From: Desulfobacterales bacterium | Lineage (GTDB): Bacteria; Desulfobacterota; Desulfobacteria; Desulfobacterales; JAEINQ01 | DNA: 64,000 nt | Reading direction: 5' to 3' | NCBI GenBank assembly: GCA_016342285.1 | Contig: JAEINQ010000022.1 | Coordinates: forward strand, 1-64,000 | Part shown: piece by piece, positions 50,064-59,043 of the stretch | How the letters are laid out: every line of letters begins with the position of its first letter | Numbering within the stretch: the first letter of the stretch is position 1 | The notes under the pieces: generated by a model | Databases searched by the model: none | What the model was told of the DNA's origin: nothing | What the model saw: the letters and a program-made list of their open reading frames with translations, nothing else | Position numbers and translations under genes: made by a program

Positions 50064-52211
50064 TTAGTATTTCAGCCGTGCATAATACGTTTTCTGGGAC
50101 GCGATGCGGGCTTCGCGCAGGGTATGGATATTCATTTTGGCCAACAGGGGGATCAACCGAAGGAAGAGTTCGCCGGTGGTCAGTGCGTCGCCCAATGCCG
50201 AATGGCGACCCTGAACGCGAACGCCCAGCCTCTGGGCCAGCGCCTCCACACTGTGGTCGTCTTGGGCCGGGTGAACCACGGCGGAGAGAAGCATGGTATC
50301 GAGGACCGGATTGACGAACCGAACACCGGAAGGGGCTTCCTTGACCTGGAGCATGCGCAGGTCAAAAGCGGCGTTGTGGCCAACCAGGATGGTATTGGCA
50401 ACGAATTTGTGAAACCGGGGCAGCACCGAATCAATGGTCGGTTTTCCCTGAAGCATTTCAGGCTGAATACCATGAATCTTGATGGATTCCCAGGGCAGTC
50501 CTCTTTTGGGGTCGACCAATTGATCAAAAATCTCACCTTGCAGCAATTGGCAGTTGACGATCCGGACCGCTCCGACGGCGATGATCTCATCGCCGCCTCG
50601 GGGGTTTAGGCCTGTGGTTTCCGTATCAAAGACCGTGAAGGTGAGCTCTGTCAGCCGTCGGTTTTCCAATTCAGGCGTCTGTCCGGGCTGGTTGAACAAG
50701 TCAAAATCATAGAATTCAGGTCGGCTTCGGGGCAACAGGGTCACCTGTCGACCCGTTTCCGTTTCAGCCGCTTCCACGGCAGGGATAAAGATGCGCATTC
50801 GGGGCTGCAAGGACTGGGGGTTCTCAGCCGGGTGCCAGATCTCGATCCCGTGTTGGTCCAACACTTCGCCGAGGGTCATCGGCATGGGCTTGTCCGGCGA
50901 ATCGAGTCTTAGCGCCTTCCAGCGGCGCCATGATTCCCCATCGATACCCCTCCCCTTCCAGTCCAAGTCGATGCGCACGACGTTGCCGGCAACGGACAGA
51001 GCGGTGGCGAACCGGTCCGCCCCCGTTTCCGACCGTATGCGCTCCAACAGGAAATGGAGAGCGAAAACCATGGAAACACTGTCGACCCGGATCCATAAGC
51101 CGTCTGACGATTCACCGACCGTCAACACGATGGGCGGGTCCAACGCGGCCACCGACCGCTGCAGGGCGGTGGTCAAGTCGCCCGCGGCCATGGTGGCCAT
51201 GGGCCATCCGGCCGGCGACTGGGTTGGCAGACCATGGGCGACCTCCTTCTCCAAAATACGGGTCAGTGTCAGTGCCTCATGGTGGATGATCCGGGTGAAT
51301 TGCCGGTGACGATCAGGCGGCATCTCCGGATAGGCCGTCAGGGTCTCGATGGCTGCCCGCAGGTTGGCCAGGGCAGCGCGCATGCCGGTGGTCAGGGATT
51401 CAATCATGCCAACGCGTCGGCCGTCGCATTCCAATTGACGAGAGATGTCGTGGATGATCAACACAAAACCGGACATCCGACGGTCCTCTTCGAGGATGGG
51501 AACGGTCTCCACTTGCAGCATTTTCCCGTTTTGTCCCATCATGACGAAGGTGGCCGCTATGTTCGGTTCGTTACGGTTTAAGCGGAAGGCTATGTCAGAC
51601 AGCGCCAGGTCCAGCAGCCCCTTGCTGATGACGCGAAAAACGTTGCGGTCGAGGCCGATAAACGGATCTTCTTCCGATGCTTCTGACAGAAGATGCCTGG
51701 CCCGGCGGTTGTAAAGAAGGATGCGGCCGTCGGTGTTGCAGATCAGCACCCCTTCGGGCAGTTCGGCCATGATGGCGACCAGAATATTCTTTTCATCTTC
51801 CAGTTCGGACCGGGCGGCCTCAATCTTCCTCCCGACACTCTGAAACAGCGCCTCGAATTGATCGGCCCCTTCGTTAATCACCTGGGCCAGGGCCAGCATA
51901 TCCCGTCCCCCTTCGACACGGATCCGATGGGATGGGTTCACGGCATGGATCAGGCGGGTTTCTTCCGTCAGTCGGTTGATGGGAAGGACATAGTTTCGAT
52001 AGATGCCGTCGATGGCGAATCCGATGGCTGCCAGTATGACGCAGATACCGCCGAAAACGTATCCGAAATGGGTCTTGAAGAGGTGGGTCAGCAGTTGCTG
52101 CTGGTCGCTGCCGAGTTGTCCCCACAGGAGCAGGGCCATAATCAGGAGAACACACAGGGTCAGAAAAATGAAAAAAAAGACGATCCACCAGAATTTATTG
52201 ACAATCCTCAT
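50064..52211 (-). CDS. Membrane sensor (HAMP-PAS-degenerate kinase) fused to a DEDDh exonuclease
   Basis: A 715-residue fusion. Two transmembrane helices (about 8-32 and 48-68) are followed by a HAMP-like segment ('LPINRLTEETRLIHAVNP'), a PAS domain (about 140-260, 'AELPEGVLICNTDGRILLYNRRARHLL'), and a region shaped like a histidine kinase without a phospho-acceptor His or clear ATP-lid motifs (about 270-500). The C-terminus (about 525-700) is a DNA polymerase III epsilon-type 3'-5' exonuclease with VFDTETTGLNP, GHNAAFDLRML and GRHSALGDAL, all DEDDh residues in place. The start overlaps the response-regulator stop (TGATG). It may degrade DNA or nucleotides under sensory control; no such function is established for this arrangement as far as I know. 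Confidence 0.9.
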   Translation of the reverse strand: MRIVNKFWWIVFFFIFLTLCVLLIMALLLWGQLGSDQQQLLTHLFKTHFGYVFGGICVILAAIGFAIDGIYRNYVLPINRLTEETRLIHAVNPSHRIRVEGGRDMLALAQVINEGADQFEALFQSVGRKIEAARSELEDEKNILVAIMAELPEGVLICNTDGRILLYNRRARHLLSEASEEDPFIGLDRNVFRVISKGLLDLALSDIAFRLNRNEPNIAATFVMMGQNGKMLQVETVPILEEDRRMSGFVLIIHDISRQLECDGRRVGMIESLTTGMRAALANLRAAIETLTAYPEMPPDRHRQFTRIIHHEALTLTRILEKEVAHGLPTQSPAGWPMATMAAGDLTTALQRSVAALDPPIVLTVGESSDGLWIRVDSVSMVFALHFLLERIRSETGADRFATALSVAGNVVRIDLDWKGRGIDGESWRRWKALRLDSPDKPMPMTLGEVLDQHGIEIWHPAENPQSLQPRMRIFIPAVEAAETETGRQVTLLPRSRPEFYDFDLFNQPGQTPELENRRLTELTFTVFDTETTGLNPRGGDEIIAVGAVRIVNCQLLQGEIFDQLVDPKRGLPWESIKIHGIQPEMLQGKPTIDSVLPRFHKFVANTILVGHNAAFDLRMLQVKEAPSGVRFVNPVLDTMLLSAVVHPAQDDHSVEALAQRLGVRVQGRHSALGDALTTGELFLRLIPLLAKMNIHTLREARIASQKTYYARLKY

Positions 52212-52582
52212 CAGCAACCATTGAGAAGGGCGCGGACCTGACGAACAATGTGTTCGTTGGAAAAAGGTTTGGTGATATAGGCATCGGCGCCCAGCACCAT
52301 GCCCTTGGCAATATCGACCTCACGCCCCTTGGCGGTGAGGAAGATGATCTTAACGTCTTGCCACTGGGGGTTCAAGCGTACAATTTCGCAGACTTCAAAG
52401 CCGTCGATGCCGGGGAGCATGATGTCCAGAAGGACCAGGTCCGGGCAGTCCTTGGCGATGATTTCAAGGGACTCCTCCCCGCTATGGGCGATCATCACTT
52501 CGTAGCCGTTTTGCTCCATGAGAAATTCGATGGGGACGATAATGTTCGGTTCGTCGTCGACAATGAGGATTTTCTTAGCCAT
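52211..52582 (-). CDS. Stand-alone response regulator receiver
   Basis: A 123-residue CheY-like receiver with the acidic pocket (VDDEPN), phospho-acceptor Asp (LVLLDIMLPG, about 53), Thr (IFLTAKG) and Lys (YITKPFS). There is no output domain. It is translationally coupled to the sensor-exonuclease gene downstream. Because that protein has a degenerate kinase region, the phosphodonor is probably elsewhere, perhaps the SSS-linked kinase at 40.8 kb (speculative). Confidence 0.95.
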   Translation of the reverse strand: MAKKILIVDDEPNIIVPIEFLMEQNGYEVMIAHSGEESLEIIAKDCPDLVLLDIMLPGIDGFEVCEIVRLNPQWQDVKIIFLTAKGREVDIAKGMVLGADAYITKPFSNEHIVRQVRALLNGC

Positions 52583-53062
52583 GGTGCGACCCTTTGGGTG
52601 GTTGGCGACGATGACGTTTCGATTCGCGGCAGGCTGAGTGCATGGGAATGGATTCGGCGGACATCCGCCGGCCGGTTGTTGCCGGCGGCAGCCGGTGATA
52701 CGGGTTCAATTCAAAAATAGAAATTTTCGTCCTCTGGGCGTGGTCAGAGTCAACTGGCGATGCCGACAAGTTTGAAATGCGCTAAAGTTTGAAATGCCTA
52801 AAATTGTGGAGTCGCTTCGCTCCGGCTCTTTGCAGCTAAGATATGGCAAAATTCCTTAATTTTAGGCACTTTAGGCACTTCAAACTTCAAGCATTCAAAC
52901 CCAGCCCCTTCCAGATGCAACCTGAAGCCCGGTCCTGAATGCCGGGATTCTTTATCTTCTATGCCCGGCGGCTTCGAGCGGACGGCCCAGCCGGCCGTTC
53001 GCTCGAATTTACCGGTAGCGGCCGGATTTCGAACGCTATTGTTCGAAATCCGGCCGTTGTCC
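52583..53062. other. 480-bp gene-free region packed with repeats
   Basis: It holds a CCGGCCGG..GCCGGCGG hairpin near 52666-52690, repeat GGTCAGAGTCAAC (52736-52765), a long imperfect inverted repeat built from 'tgaaatgcctaaaatt' and 'aattttaggcactttaggcacttcaaa' (52790-52889) with the GTGGAGTCGCTTCGCTCCGG core between, and two hairpins at 52973-53056. No protein-coding signal is seen. Confidence 0.8.
52973..53056. repeat. Twin hairpins downstream of the 28-residue peptide gene
   Basis: TTCGAGCGGACGGCC pairs with GGCCGTTCGCTCGAA (52973-53007, one G-U), and CGGCCGGATTTCGAAC pairs perfectly with GTTCGAAATCCGGCCG (53019-53056, 16 bp). The second starts seven bases after the peptide stop on the minus strand and may stabilise or end the transcript, though no T run is present. 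Confidence 0.8.
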
Positions 53063-53149
53063 TTATCCGAAAACCCCCCACCCGAAAGCGGCGGTCCACA
53101 GGATGGAAAAAACAACCAGGGCAATCATCACCAAATCTTCCCGTTTCAT
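53063..53149 (-). CDS. 28-residue membrane peptide linked to the symporter
   Basis: Reads MKREDLVMIALVVFSILWTA then AFGWGVFG and stop. It is one transmembrane helix with a charged N-terminus (KRED) and a Trp/Gly-rich end. An AAAGGAG lies seven bases upstream, and the start is 24 bp after the symporter stop, in the same direction. Very short membrane peptides accompany several SSS transporters, so an accessory subunit is the best guess. The family is inferred from position, size and the excellent ribosome site, not from a recognised domain. Confidence 0.7.
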   Translation of the reverse strand: MKREDLVMIALVVFSILWTAAFGWGVFG

Positions 53150-53173
53150 CGCGATTTCTCCTTTCGTTGGGGT

Positions 53174-54973
53174 TTATGATGTGACATCGATCACTTCCAT
53201 GGTCTCCTCGTCGGCCCGGCGGATTTGCTCCTCGTTGGTGGTGGCCATTTCCGCCTTGAAACACAGGGCCCACATCATGATGATGCCGACAATCCACCAA
53301 AAAATCTGCCAGGACCACAGGGGTGGAAAGCCCGAAAAGCTGAAGGCGCTGTTGCCGAGGATACAGGCCGGTCCGATGGCAAAGAAGTACCAGAGCGGCA
53401 CGGCAATCTTCATGACGTTGCGCCATGCGCGGCCACTTTCCGAAGGCTTGTCCACGCTGTCGAGCCAGTTGCGCACTTCCGCCTGCCGCTGGGTGGTCTC
53501 CTCGTCGTCTTTAACCCCCAGCCCGCGGCAGATGTAGGCGACCACAAGCCCCGTGAAGGTTCCCCAGAAGGCGCAATGCATGGACAGAGGGGACGGGTAC
53601 ACGGCGTAAGTGACATAAACCGCCACCATGCCGGACATAACGCCCAGCACGGCGCCGATGGCCGGGAACCTGAACCCCCAGATGACGCCCAGCAGCAGCA
53701 CATACATGACAAAGCCGTAGGCTGTGGCCAGAGCCCCGAGGATCACCAGGGCGGCAGTCGAGGTCATGCCGACAACCAGGGCCAGAACGGTGAGCACGGT
53801 GGCCAGGATCCGGTTAACCCAGATTTGCTCGCTGTCGCTGCATTTTTGCTTCTTGATGTAGCGCCAGTAGACGTCGCGGAGCAGAATCGATCCACCGGTG
53901 CCGATGTAGGGTGCTGCCGTCGAGTGAATGGCCGCGATGGCGCCGACAAAGACCACCCCCAGCATGAAGGGCGGCAGGAAGTTTTGCATGAGGATCGGAA
54001 CCGCGTTCCGGTTGGTCAGGGTTTTGAACACCTCCACCTGTTCCGGTGACAGCCCAAGGCCGGTTTCCTGAAGAATCTTGGCTCCCATGCCCTGGAAAGC
54101 GGTGAAAAAGAACAGGGCAAACCCGACCACGAAGGTGGACATGAAGGCCTGCTGCCAGGCCAGGGGCTTGGGCGATTTGATACCGAAGGTCCACATGGTA
54201 AAGGCCGGGGAGGACTGAATCCCCATCAGGGCGAACATGTAGGTCAGGATCATGACCGAGGTCCACCCCCCGCCCAGGCCGATATTAATGACCTTTGGCA
54301 CTTCCAGGTACTTGCTCTCCAGGCCTATCACTGCCTTGGAAAAGTGGGTCCAGCCACCAAAGTGTCCCAGCACGTAAAAGCCGAGAATGATGATACCGCC
54401 CACCAGAAGGACGAACTGGATGACGCCGACCCAGGTGCTTGCCTTCAGGCCGCCGGTACAGACATAAAACCAGACGATGAATGCAAGAAAGATGCAGCCG
54501 AAGGTGACCGGCACGCCGGCGATGACGTGGAAGAGGGCGCCGGCAGCCATGAGCTGTACGGCCGAATAGAAGACCGAGTACAGCACGGCGGTGATCACCA
54601 CGAGAAGCCGAATAAATTCGTTGTTGAAATAGTAGGCGTACATGTCGCCCGGGGTGATGAATCCGTAGCGTTTCCCCAGGAGCCAGGTCCGTTTTGAGAA
54701 AAAGGTTCCGGTAATGGGGATGGTCAGGACATAAAAGGACGCAAAGGCGTAAGCCAGGCCATCACGCCAGATCAGACCGGGGTGACCGATGAAGGTCCAC
54801 CCGGAAAAGGATGCGGCGGTGGCTGCGAGCAGAAACGCGAAAAATGGAATAGAGCGGCCCGCGATGGCGTACCCTTTGGAGGTCTTTTCCGTGAAATACC
54901 CTTTCAGCCCCCAGTAGAAACAATAGACAATGTAAATGCCCAACATGATATAGACCCAAGTTACTCCACTCAT
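53174..54973 (-). CDS. Sodium:solute symporter (SSS family)
   Basis: A 599-residue protein with about 13 transmembrane helices and SSS signatures ('YAIAGRSIPFFAFLLAATAASFSGWTFIG' near the N-terminus, 'GGLKASTWVGVIQF', 'AAIHSTAAPYIGTGGSILLRDVYWRY'). Members move acetate, propionate, proline, pantothenate or similar solutes with sodium. The direct neighbours, acs upstream and the tiny peptide downstream, favour acetate or another short-chain acid. AGGAGGAAAG lies just before the start. Confidence 0.93.
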   Translation of the reverse strand: MSGVTWVYIMLGIYIVYCFYWGLKGYFTEKTSKGYAIAGRSIPFFAFLLAATAASFSGWTFIGHPGLIWRDGLAYAFASFYVLTIPITGTFFSKRTWLLGKRYGFITPGDMYAYYFNNEFIRLLVVITAVLYSVFYSAVQLMAAGALFHVIAGVPVTFGCIFLAFIVWFYVCTGGLKASTWVGVIQFVLLVGGIIILGFYVLGHFGGWTHFSKAVIGLESKYLEVPKVINIGLGGGWTSVMILTYMFALMGIQSSPAFTMWTFGIKSPKPLAWQQAFMSTFVVGFALFFFTAFQGMGAKILQETGLGLSPEQVEVFKTLTNRNAVPILMQNFLPPFMLGVVFVGAIAAIHSTAAPYIGTGGSILLRDVYWRYIKKQKCSDSEQIWVNRILATVLTVLALVVGMTSTAALVILGALATAYGFVMYVLLLGVIWGFRFPAIGAVLGVMSGMVAVYVTYAVYPSPLSMHCAFWGTFTGLVVAYICRGLGVKDDEETTQRQAEVRNWLDSVDKPSESGRAWRNVMKIAVPLWYFFAIGPACILGNSAFSFSGFPPLWSWQIFWWIVGIIMMWALCFKAEMATTNEEQIRRADEETMEVIDVTS

Positions 54974-55166
54974 TTCTTTCCTCCTGTGCCAGATGTCAAA
55001 AAAGTTGACCGGCTTTCAGATCTTTCTTTTCCCGCTATTTCGGATCGGGAAACCGTATCACCTCCTTTCGGTTTCACAGGGCTGGGGTTATCGCTCTTTT
55101 AAGGTTCAAACGACCTGGGTTTTCAGGCGGTCCCTCCCCATGAGCGACCGCCCGACCGTCCCAGGT

Positions 55167-57200
55167 CTACTTGGACGCCATGCCTTGAATGTGTTCCACA
55201 ATTTCCGGATTGGCCAGGGTCATAACGTCACCCACGTCCTGCTTGTTGGAAATGGCTGCCAGCACCCGGCGCATGATCTTGCCCGAGCGTGTCTTGGGCA
55301 TGTCCGGAACGATCCAGATCTTGCGCGGCTTGGCGATGGGGCCGATCTCGGTGATCATGGCCGTCATGATCTTCTTGGTCATTTCCTCGCTTGCCTCGAA
55401 CCCCGGCTTCAGGGCGATGTACATATCCGGAACCTTGCCCTTGATGTCATCGGCCACCGGCACCACGGCCGCTTCGGCCACCTCCGGCACCGTCATGGCC
55501 GCGGACTCCAGCTCCTTGGTCCCCAGGCGATGGCCCGAGACGTTGATCACGTCGTCGATGCGCCCGAGGATCCGGTAGTATCCGTCTGGGCCATGGACCG
55601 CGGCATCGCCGGTCAGGTACGGCCAGTCCCGCCAGTCCTTGCTGTTGGGGTCTTTGCAATAGCGGGCGAAATAGGTGTCCACAAATCGCTGGCGGTCTCC
55701 CCATATGGTCTGGAACATGCCGGGCCAGGGGTTTTGGATGCAGATGTTGCCGGCAATGCCGGCGCCGGCCGGAAGTTCCTTGCCCTCGTCATCAAAGATG
55801 ATGGGGTGGATCCCCGGCATGCCGGGACCGGCGCTCCCCGGTTTCATGGGCTTGATGGCCGGCAGGGTGGAGCAGAGAAATCCGCCGGTTTCCGTCTGCC
55901 ACCAGGTGTCCACGATGATGGCCTCGCCCTTGCCCACCTCCTTGTGGTACCACTTCCAGACGGCGGGTTCGATGGGTTCGCCCACGGTGGTCATGTGTTT
56001 GAAGTGATAGTTGTATTTGGCCGGTTCGTCGGGGCCGACTTTTCTCAGGGCGCGAATGGCGGTGGGAGCGGTGTGGAAGATGTTCACGTCCAGGTCCTGG
56101 GCGATGCGCCAGCAGCGGCCGGCGTCCGGATAGGTGGGAATCCCCTCATAGATCACGCTGGAGGCGCCCAGAGCCAGGGGCCCGTAAACGATATAGGAAT
56201 GGCCGGTGATCCAGCCGATGTCGGCCATGCACCAGTAAACGTCTTCCGGGTGGATGTCCTGGACGTATTTGGACGTGCCGGTGACGTAGGCCAGAAAGCC
56301 GCCGGTGCCGTGCTGACACCCCTTGGGCTTGCCGGTGGTGCCGCTGGTGTACATGAGAAAGAGCGGGTCTTCGGCGTTCATTTTCTCCGGCTCGACGCGG
56401 ACGCCATAGTAGTCCTTGAGCAGGTCGTTGACGAAGTAGTCCCGCCCATCCACCATGGGCGTGGGGCTGGAGGCTTTGCCCGGATAGCGCTGCCAGACGA
56501 GCACCTTGTCCACTGCCTGGCCGTCCTTGGCTGCCTGGGCCACGGCAATTTCCGCTTTTTCCTTGTGGTCGAGCAGGCCGCCGCCCCGGTAATAAGAATC
56601 CATGGTGATGAGCACCCGGCTGCCCGAATCCACGATGCGGTCGGCCGCGGCCTTGCCGCTGAACCCGCCAAAGACCTGGGAGTGGATGACCCCGAGGCGT
56701 GCGCAGGCCAGCATGGTGATGGGCAGTTCCGGAACCATGGGCAGGTGCAGGGTAACCCGGTCCCCGCGTTTTAGGCCGGCAAAATCACGAAGCAGGGCCG
56801 CCATTTCGTTGACCCGCACGTAGAGTTCCTGGTAGGTGATGTGTTCGATCTTCTCCTCTTCGAGTTCGGGAACAAAATGCAGGGCTGTCTTGTTTTTCTT
56901 GTCGGCCAGGTGCCGATCCACGCAGTTGTAGCTGGCGTTGATCTTGCCACCCTTGAACCATTTAAAGCAGGGGGCGTCGCTGGTATCGAGGATCTCGTCC
57001 CAGTATTCGTACCAGGTCAGCAGGTCGGCGTATTCTTTGAAACAATTGGGAAAGTTGTCCAGGCTGAAACGATCGTAGACAGCGGGGTCGGTCATGTTGG
57101 CCTGGGCAATGAACTGCGGTGACGGGTAGTAGTATCCTTCCTCCGCCCAATGGACCGCGATCTGCGCTTCTGATGTTTCGACGACTTCTTTCTCTGCCAT
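55167..57200 (-). CDS. acs: Acetyl-CoA (acyl-CoA) synthetase, AMP-forming
   Basis: A 677-residue ANL-superfamily enzyme. The P-loop is MYTSGTTGKPKG (about 265), the acetyl-CoA synthetase core is WWQTETGG (about 420), and the C-terminal catalytic Lys is in TRSGKIMRR (about 640), a known site of regulatory acetylation in Acs. It activates acetate (or a similar acid) to acyl-CoA via the acyl-AMP. I start at MAEKEVVETS, eight bases after GGAGGGG; the frame runs 32 codons further without support. Order is tetR-acs-symporter-peptide on one strand. The GNAT domain at 45 kb could be an Acs acetylator (inference). Confidence 0.95.
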   Translation of the reverse strand: MAEKEVVETSEAQIAVHWAEEGYYYPSPQFIAQANMTDPAVYDRFSLDNFPNCFKEYADLLTWYEYWDEILDTSDAPCFKWFKGGKINASYNCVDRHLADKKNKTALHFVPELEEEKIEHITYQELYVRVNEMAALLRDFAGLKRGDRVTLHLPMVPELPITMLACARLGVIHSQVFGGFSGKAAADRIVDSGSRVLITMDSYYRGGGLLDHKEKAEIAVAQAAKDGQAVDKVLVWQRYPGKASSPTPMVDGRDYFVNDLLKDYYGVRVEPEKMNAEDPLFLMYTSGTTGKPKGCQHGTGGFLAYVTGTSKYVQDIHPEDVYWCMADIGWITGHSYIVYGPLALGASSVIYEGIPTYPDAGRCWRIAQDLDVNIFHTAPTAIRALRKVGPDEPAKYNYHFKHMTTVGEPIEPAVWKWYHKEVGKGEAIIVDTWWQTETGGFLCSTLPAIKPMKPGSAGPGMPGIHPIIFDDEGKELPAGAGIAGNICIQNPWPGMFQTIWGDRQRFVDTYFARYCKDPNSKDWRDWPYLTGDAAVHGPDGYYRILGRIDDVINVSGHRLGTKELESAAMTVPEVAEAAVVPVADDIKGKVPDMYIALKPGFEASEEMTKKIMTAMITEIGPIAKPRKIWIVPDMPKTRSGKIMRRVLAAISNKQDVGDVMTLANPEIVEHIQGMASK

Positions 57201-57384
57201 AGGTTTCCCCTCCTTGGCTGTTTTGGTAGTGTTTAAAGAAAGACAGTGGGTCTCAAAGTCCAAAGGGTTTTCAGCAACACCTCCTTTCCCGGTCATTCAG
57301 CAATCGTTGTTGTTAAGCAGATGAACCCATGGGGCGCTGCTCCTCCCCTTCCGTTTCAAGAGACCCTCCGTCCGGCGCGCGTAC

Positions 57385-58014
57385 TCAGGCCCGAAGGCCG
57401 CTGGTAAAGAGTTCAAAGGCGACCTCCAGGGTCTGCTTGAGGTAATTCTTGTCCTTGTTGATAATGCGTTTGCTCTCTTCCCAAAGCACAACGCCCGAAA
57501 AAAGAGACCAGATGATATCCGACAGGGCCATGGGATGACGATCGATGAAGTCCCCTTTTGCGATCCCTTCTTCAAAGATCTCGGCCATGGACCCCAAAGA
57601 GCTGCGGGACAGTTCCTGGATCTCCCTCAGCAAATCCTCGGAGAGGTTCTTTAAGGTCTCGCTGGACTGAAGGTGGAACATGTTGATCAGGATCAACGGA
57701 TCGAATTCATAAACGTCATAAAGTGCCTTCTTCAGGGCGTCCAGCCGCTGCCAGGAAGTCAGCATATTCTCTTTTTTGACATGCTCGACTCTGATATGGA
57801 GATACCTGAGAATGCGCAGAGAGAGCGACGCATAGAGCTCGTCCTTGTTCTTAAAATAAAGGTAGAGGGTGCCCGGACTCAATTCAGCCTCTTGGGCGAT
57901 GTCTTCCATGGTGGACTTGGTGAATCCCTTGGCGCTAAATACCCGTTTTGCCGCAACCATGATCTGCTGGCGGCGCCGTTCCCGTTCGCGCTCTTTTCGC
58001 TCTTGAATTCCCAT
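57385..58014 (-). CDS. TetR-family regulator
   Basis: A 209-residue TetR-type repressor. The N-terminal helix-turn-helix reads [20 protein letters not shown] and continues [20 protein letters not shown]; the rest is an all-helical ligand-binding domain. It lies 184 bp upstream of acs on the same strand, so it is the likely regulator of the acs-symporter unit; acyl-CoA is a plausible effector. The divergent upstream region to 58203 is AT-rich and probably holds its promoter, but I cannot mark a clear operator. Confidence 0.94.
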   Translation of the reverse strand: MGIQERKERERERRRQQIMVAAKRVFSAKGFTKSTMEDIAQEAELSPGTLYLYFKNKDELYASLSLRILRYLHIRVEHVKKENMLTSWQRLDALKKALYDVYEFDPLILINMFHLQSSETLKNLSEDLLREIQELSRSSLGSMAEIFEEGIAKGDFIDRHPMALSDIIWSLFSGVVLWEESKRIINKDKNYLKQTLEVAFELFTSGLRA

Positions 58015-58203
58015 AGAATTAAGTTAATGAATGCAATTTAGTCCTTACATGCCATTACAAAATTTCTCTGGTGTTTGTCAAGTGGTATTTGTTCATATTT
58101 TTATTGCCATATAGTTTTTAGTATGTTTTAAGACATTAAAGGGGTGGTTTTTGATGCGGGGATAGATCTATCTGTAACAGCGATGGGTTTAAAAGGAGCG
58201 GAC

Positions 58204-58629
58204 ATGGTTCATGTAATCGAAGAATTTAAAGCTTTTCCCAACAGTGTTCGAAACGCCATTGTTTTTCTCGTCGCCGGCTGGCTATGGCATTATGTGTCGC
58301 TCTACCGATATTTTTATAGCGGCAACATTCCCTTCAAGCAAATTGTAATCGGCGTCAGCGTCTGCTTTTTCGTCTTTCGTATCAGAAACTGGGCCCGTGT
58401 TCTTTGCATCGTCTGCAATATCCTCATTGTGGTGATGTACCTGACCGTCACCTTCAGTTTCCTGTCCGCCGGAAAAACCCATTATGCGACGGTTGCCGGC
58501 TTCAACGTGGTTCTGTTTTCCCTGGCCACTTATTTTCTGGCCGTCGGTGAATCCTCCCGGTTTTTCAAGGAAAGATCTCCGGCCCCGGGCAAGGATAACG
58601 TTGCAAAACCGGAAGAGGACGGTGTATAG
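58204..58629 (+). CDS. Small polytopic membrane protein
   Basis: A 141-residue protein with about four transmembrane helices: about 16-32, 44-60, 68-92 and 98-116. The polar tail is 'RFFKERSPAPGKDN'. Size and pattern resemble small uncharacterised integral membrane proteins; I do not recognise a family. I start at ATG 58204 with AAAGGAG upstream, not at the earlier GTG-type start. The zinc-ribbon gene follows 58 bp later and may be co-transcribed. Confidence 0.7.
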   Translation: MVHVIEEFKAFPNSVRNAIVFLVAGWLWHYVSLYRYFYSGNIPFKQIVIGVSVCFFVFRIRNWARVLCIVCNILIVVMYLTVTFSFLSAGKTHYATVAGFNVVLFSLATYFLAVGESSRFFKERSPAPGKDNVAKPEEDGV

Positions 58630-58687
58630 CGTTTAAAGGACGCGACCCGGAACAGCAATCAACCCGATTATTCACCACGGAGCCGCC

Positions 58688-58930
58688 ATGACACCTCCCC
58701 TGACCGAACTGACCTGTGACCACTGCGGATACCGATTCACCCCGGACACGCCGGTTAACTGGTGCCCCAAATGCGCCCGGCGCATCTTTGCCACCAGCAA
58801 ACAACGAACCGCCGGACGCATCAGCCTCTATTACACCTACGGAGCCATCATCGCGGCCACGATCTTGCTGGCCTATCTCTTTTTCGAACTCGTCATTGTT
58901 CCTATCATTAACATGAAACCGCCCGCCTGA
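58688..58930 (+). CDS. Zinc-ribbon membrane protein
   Basis: An 80-residue protein with CDHCGYRF...WCPKCARR (two CxxC pairs, a zinc-ribbon of about 20 residues) followed by one transmembrane helix (about 47-70). Small zinc-ribbon/TM proteins of this kind are common and uncharacterised. It may be an accessory of the preceding membrane protein. The start is not preceded by a strong ribosome site; 'GGAGCC' lies seven bases upstream. Confidence 0.8.
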   Translation: MTPPLTELTCDHCGYRFTPDTPVNWCPKCARRIFATSKQRTAGRISLYYTYGAIIAATILLAYLFFELVIVPIINMKPPA

Positions 58931-58961
58931 CCCCCCGTCTGGGATTGCCATGTCCGTTGCC

Positions 58962-59016
58962 AAAATGCACCAAAGTGTGAAATGCCAAAGTTGTGGAGTC
59001 ACTTCGCTTCGGTTCC
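58962..59016. repeat. GTGGAGTC..CTTCG dispersed repeat, copy 3
   Basis: 'aaatgccaaagttgtggagtcacttcgcttcgg' closely follows the 52790-52826 sequence ('aaatgcctaaaattgtggagtcgcttcgctccgg'). It fills the gap before the convergent ParB-like gene. Confidence 0.75.
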
Positions 59017-59043
59017 TCAAGATAGTGCCGATTTAGAACCGTC

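Noticed and set aside
52973-53056. Classical intrinsic terminator after the symporter peptide
   Set aside because: The stems are strong but lack a following T run, so I list them as hairpins without claiming termination.
54993-56774. A 593-codon frame antisense to acs
   Set aside because: GC-rich codon usage of acs keeps the opposite strand open; the predicted protein has no recognisable domain while acs is complete.
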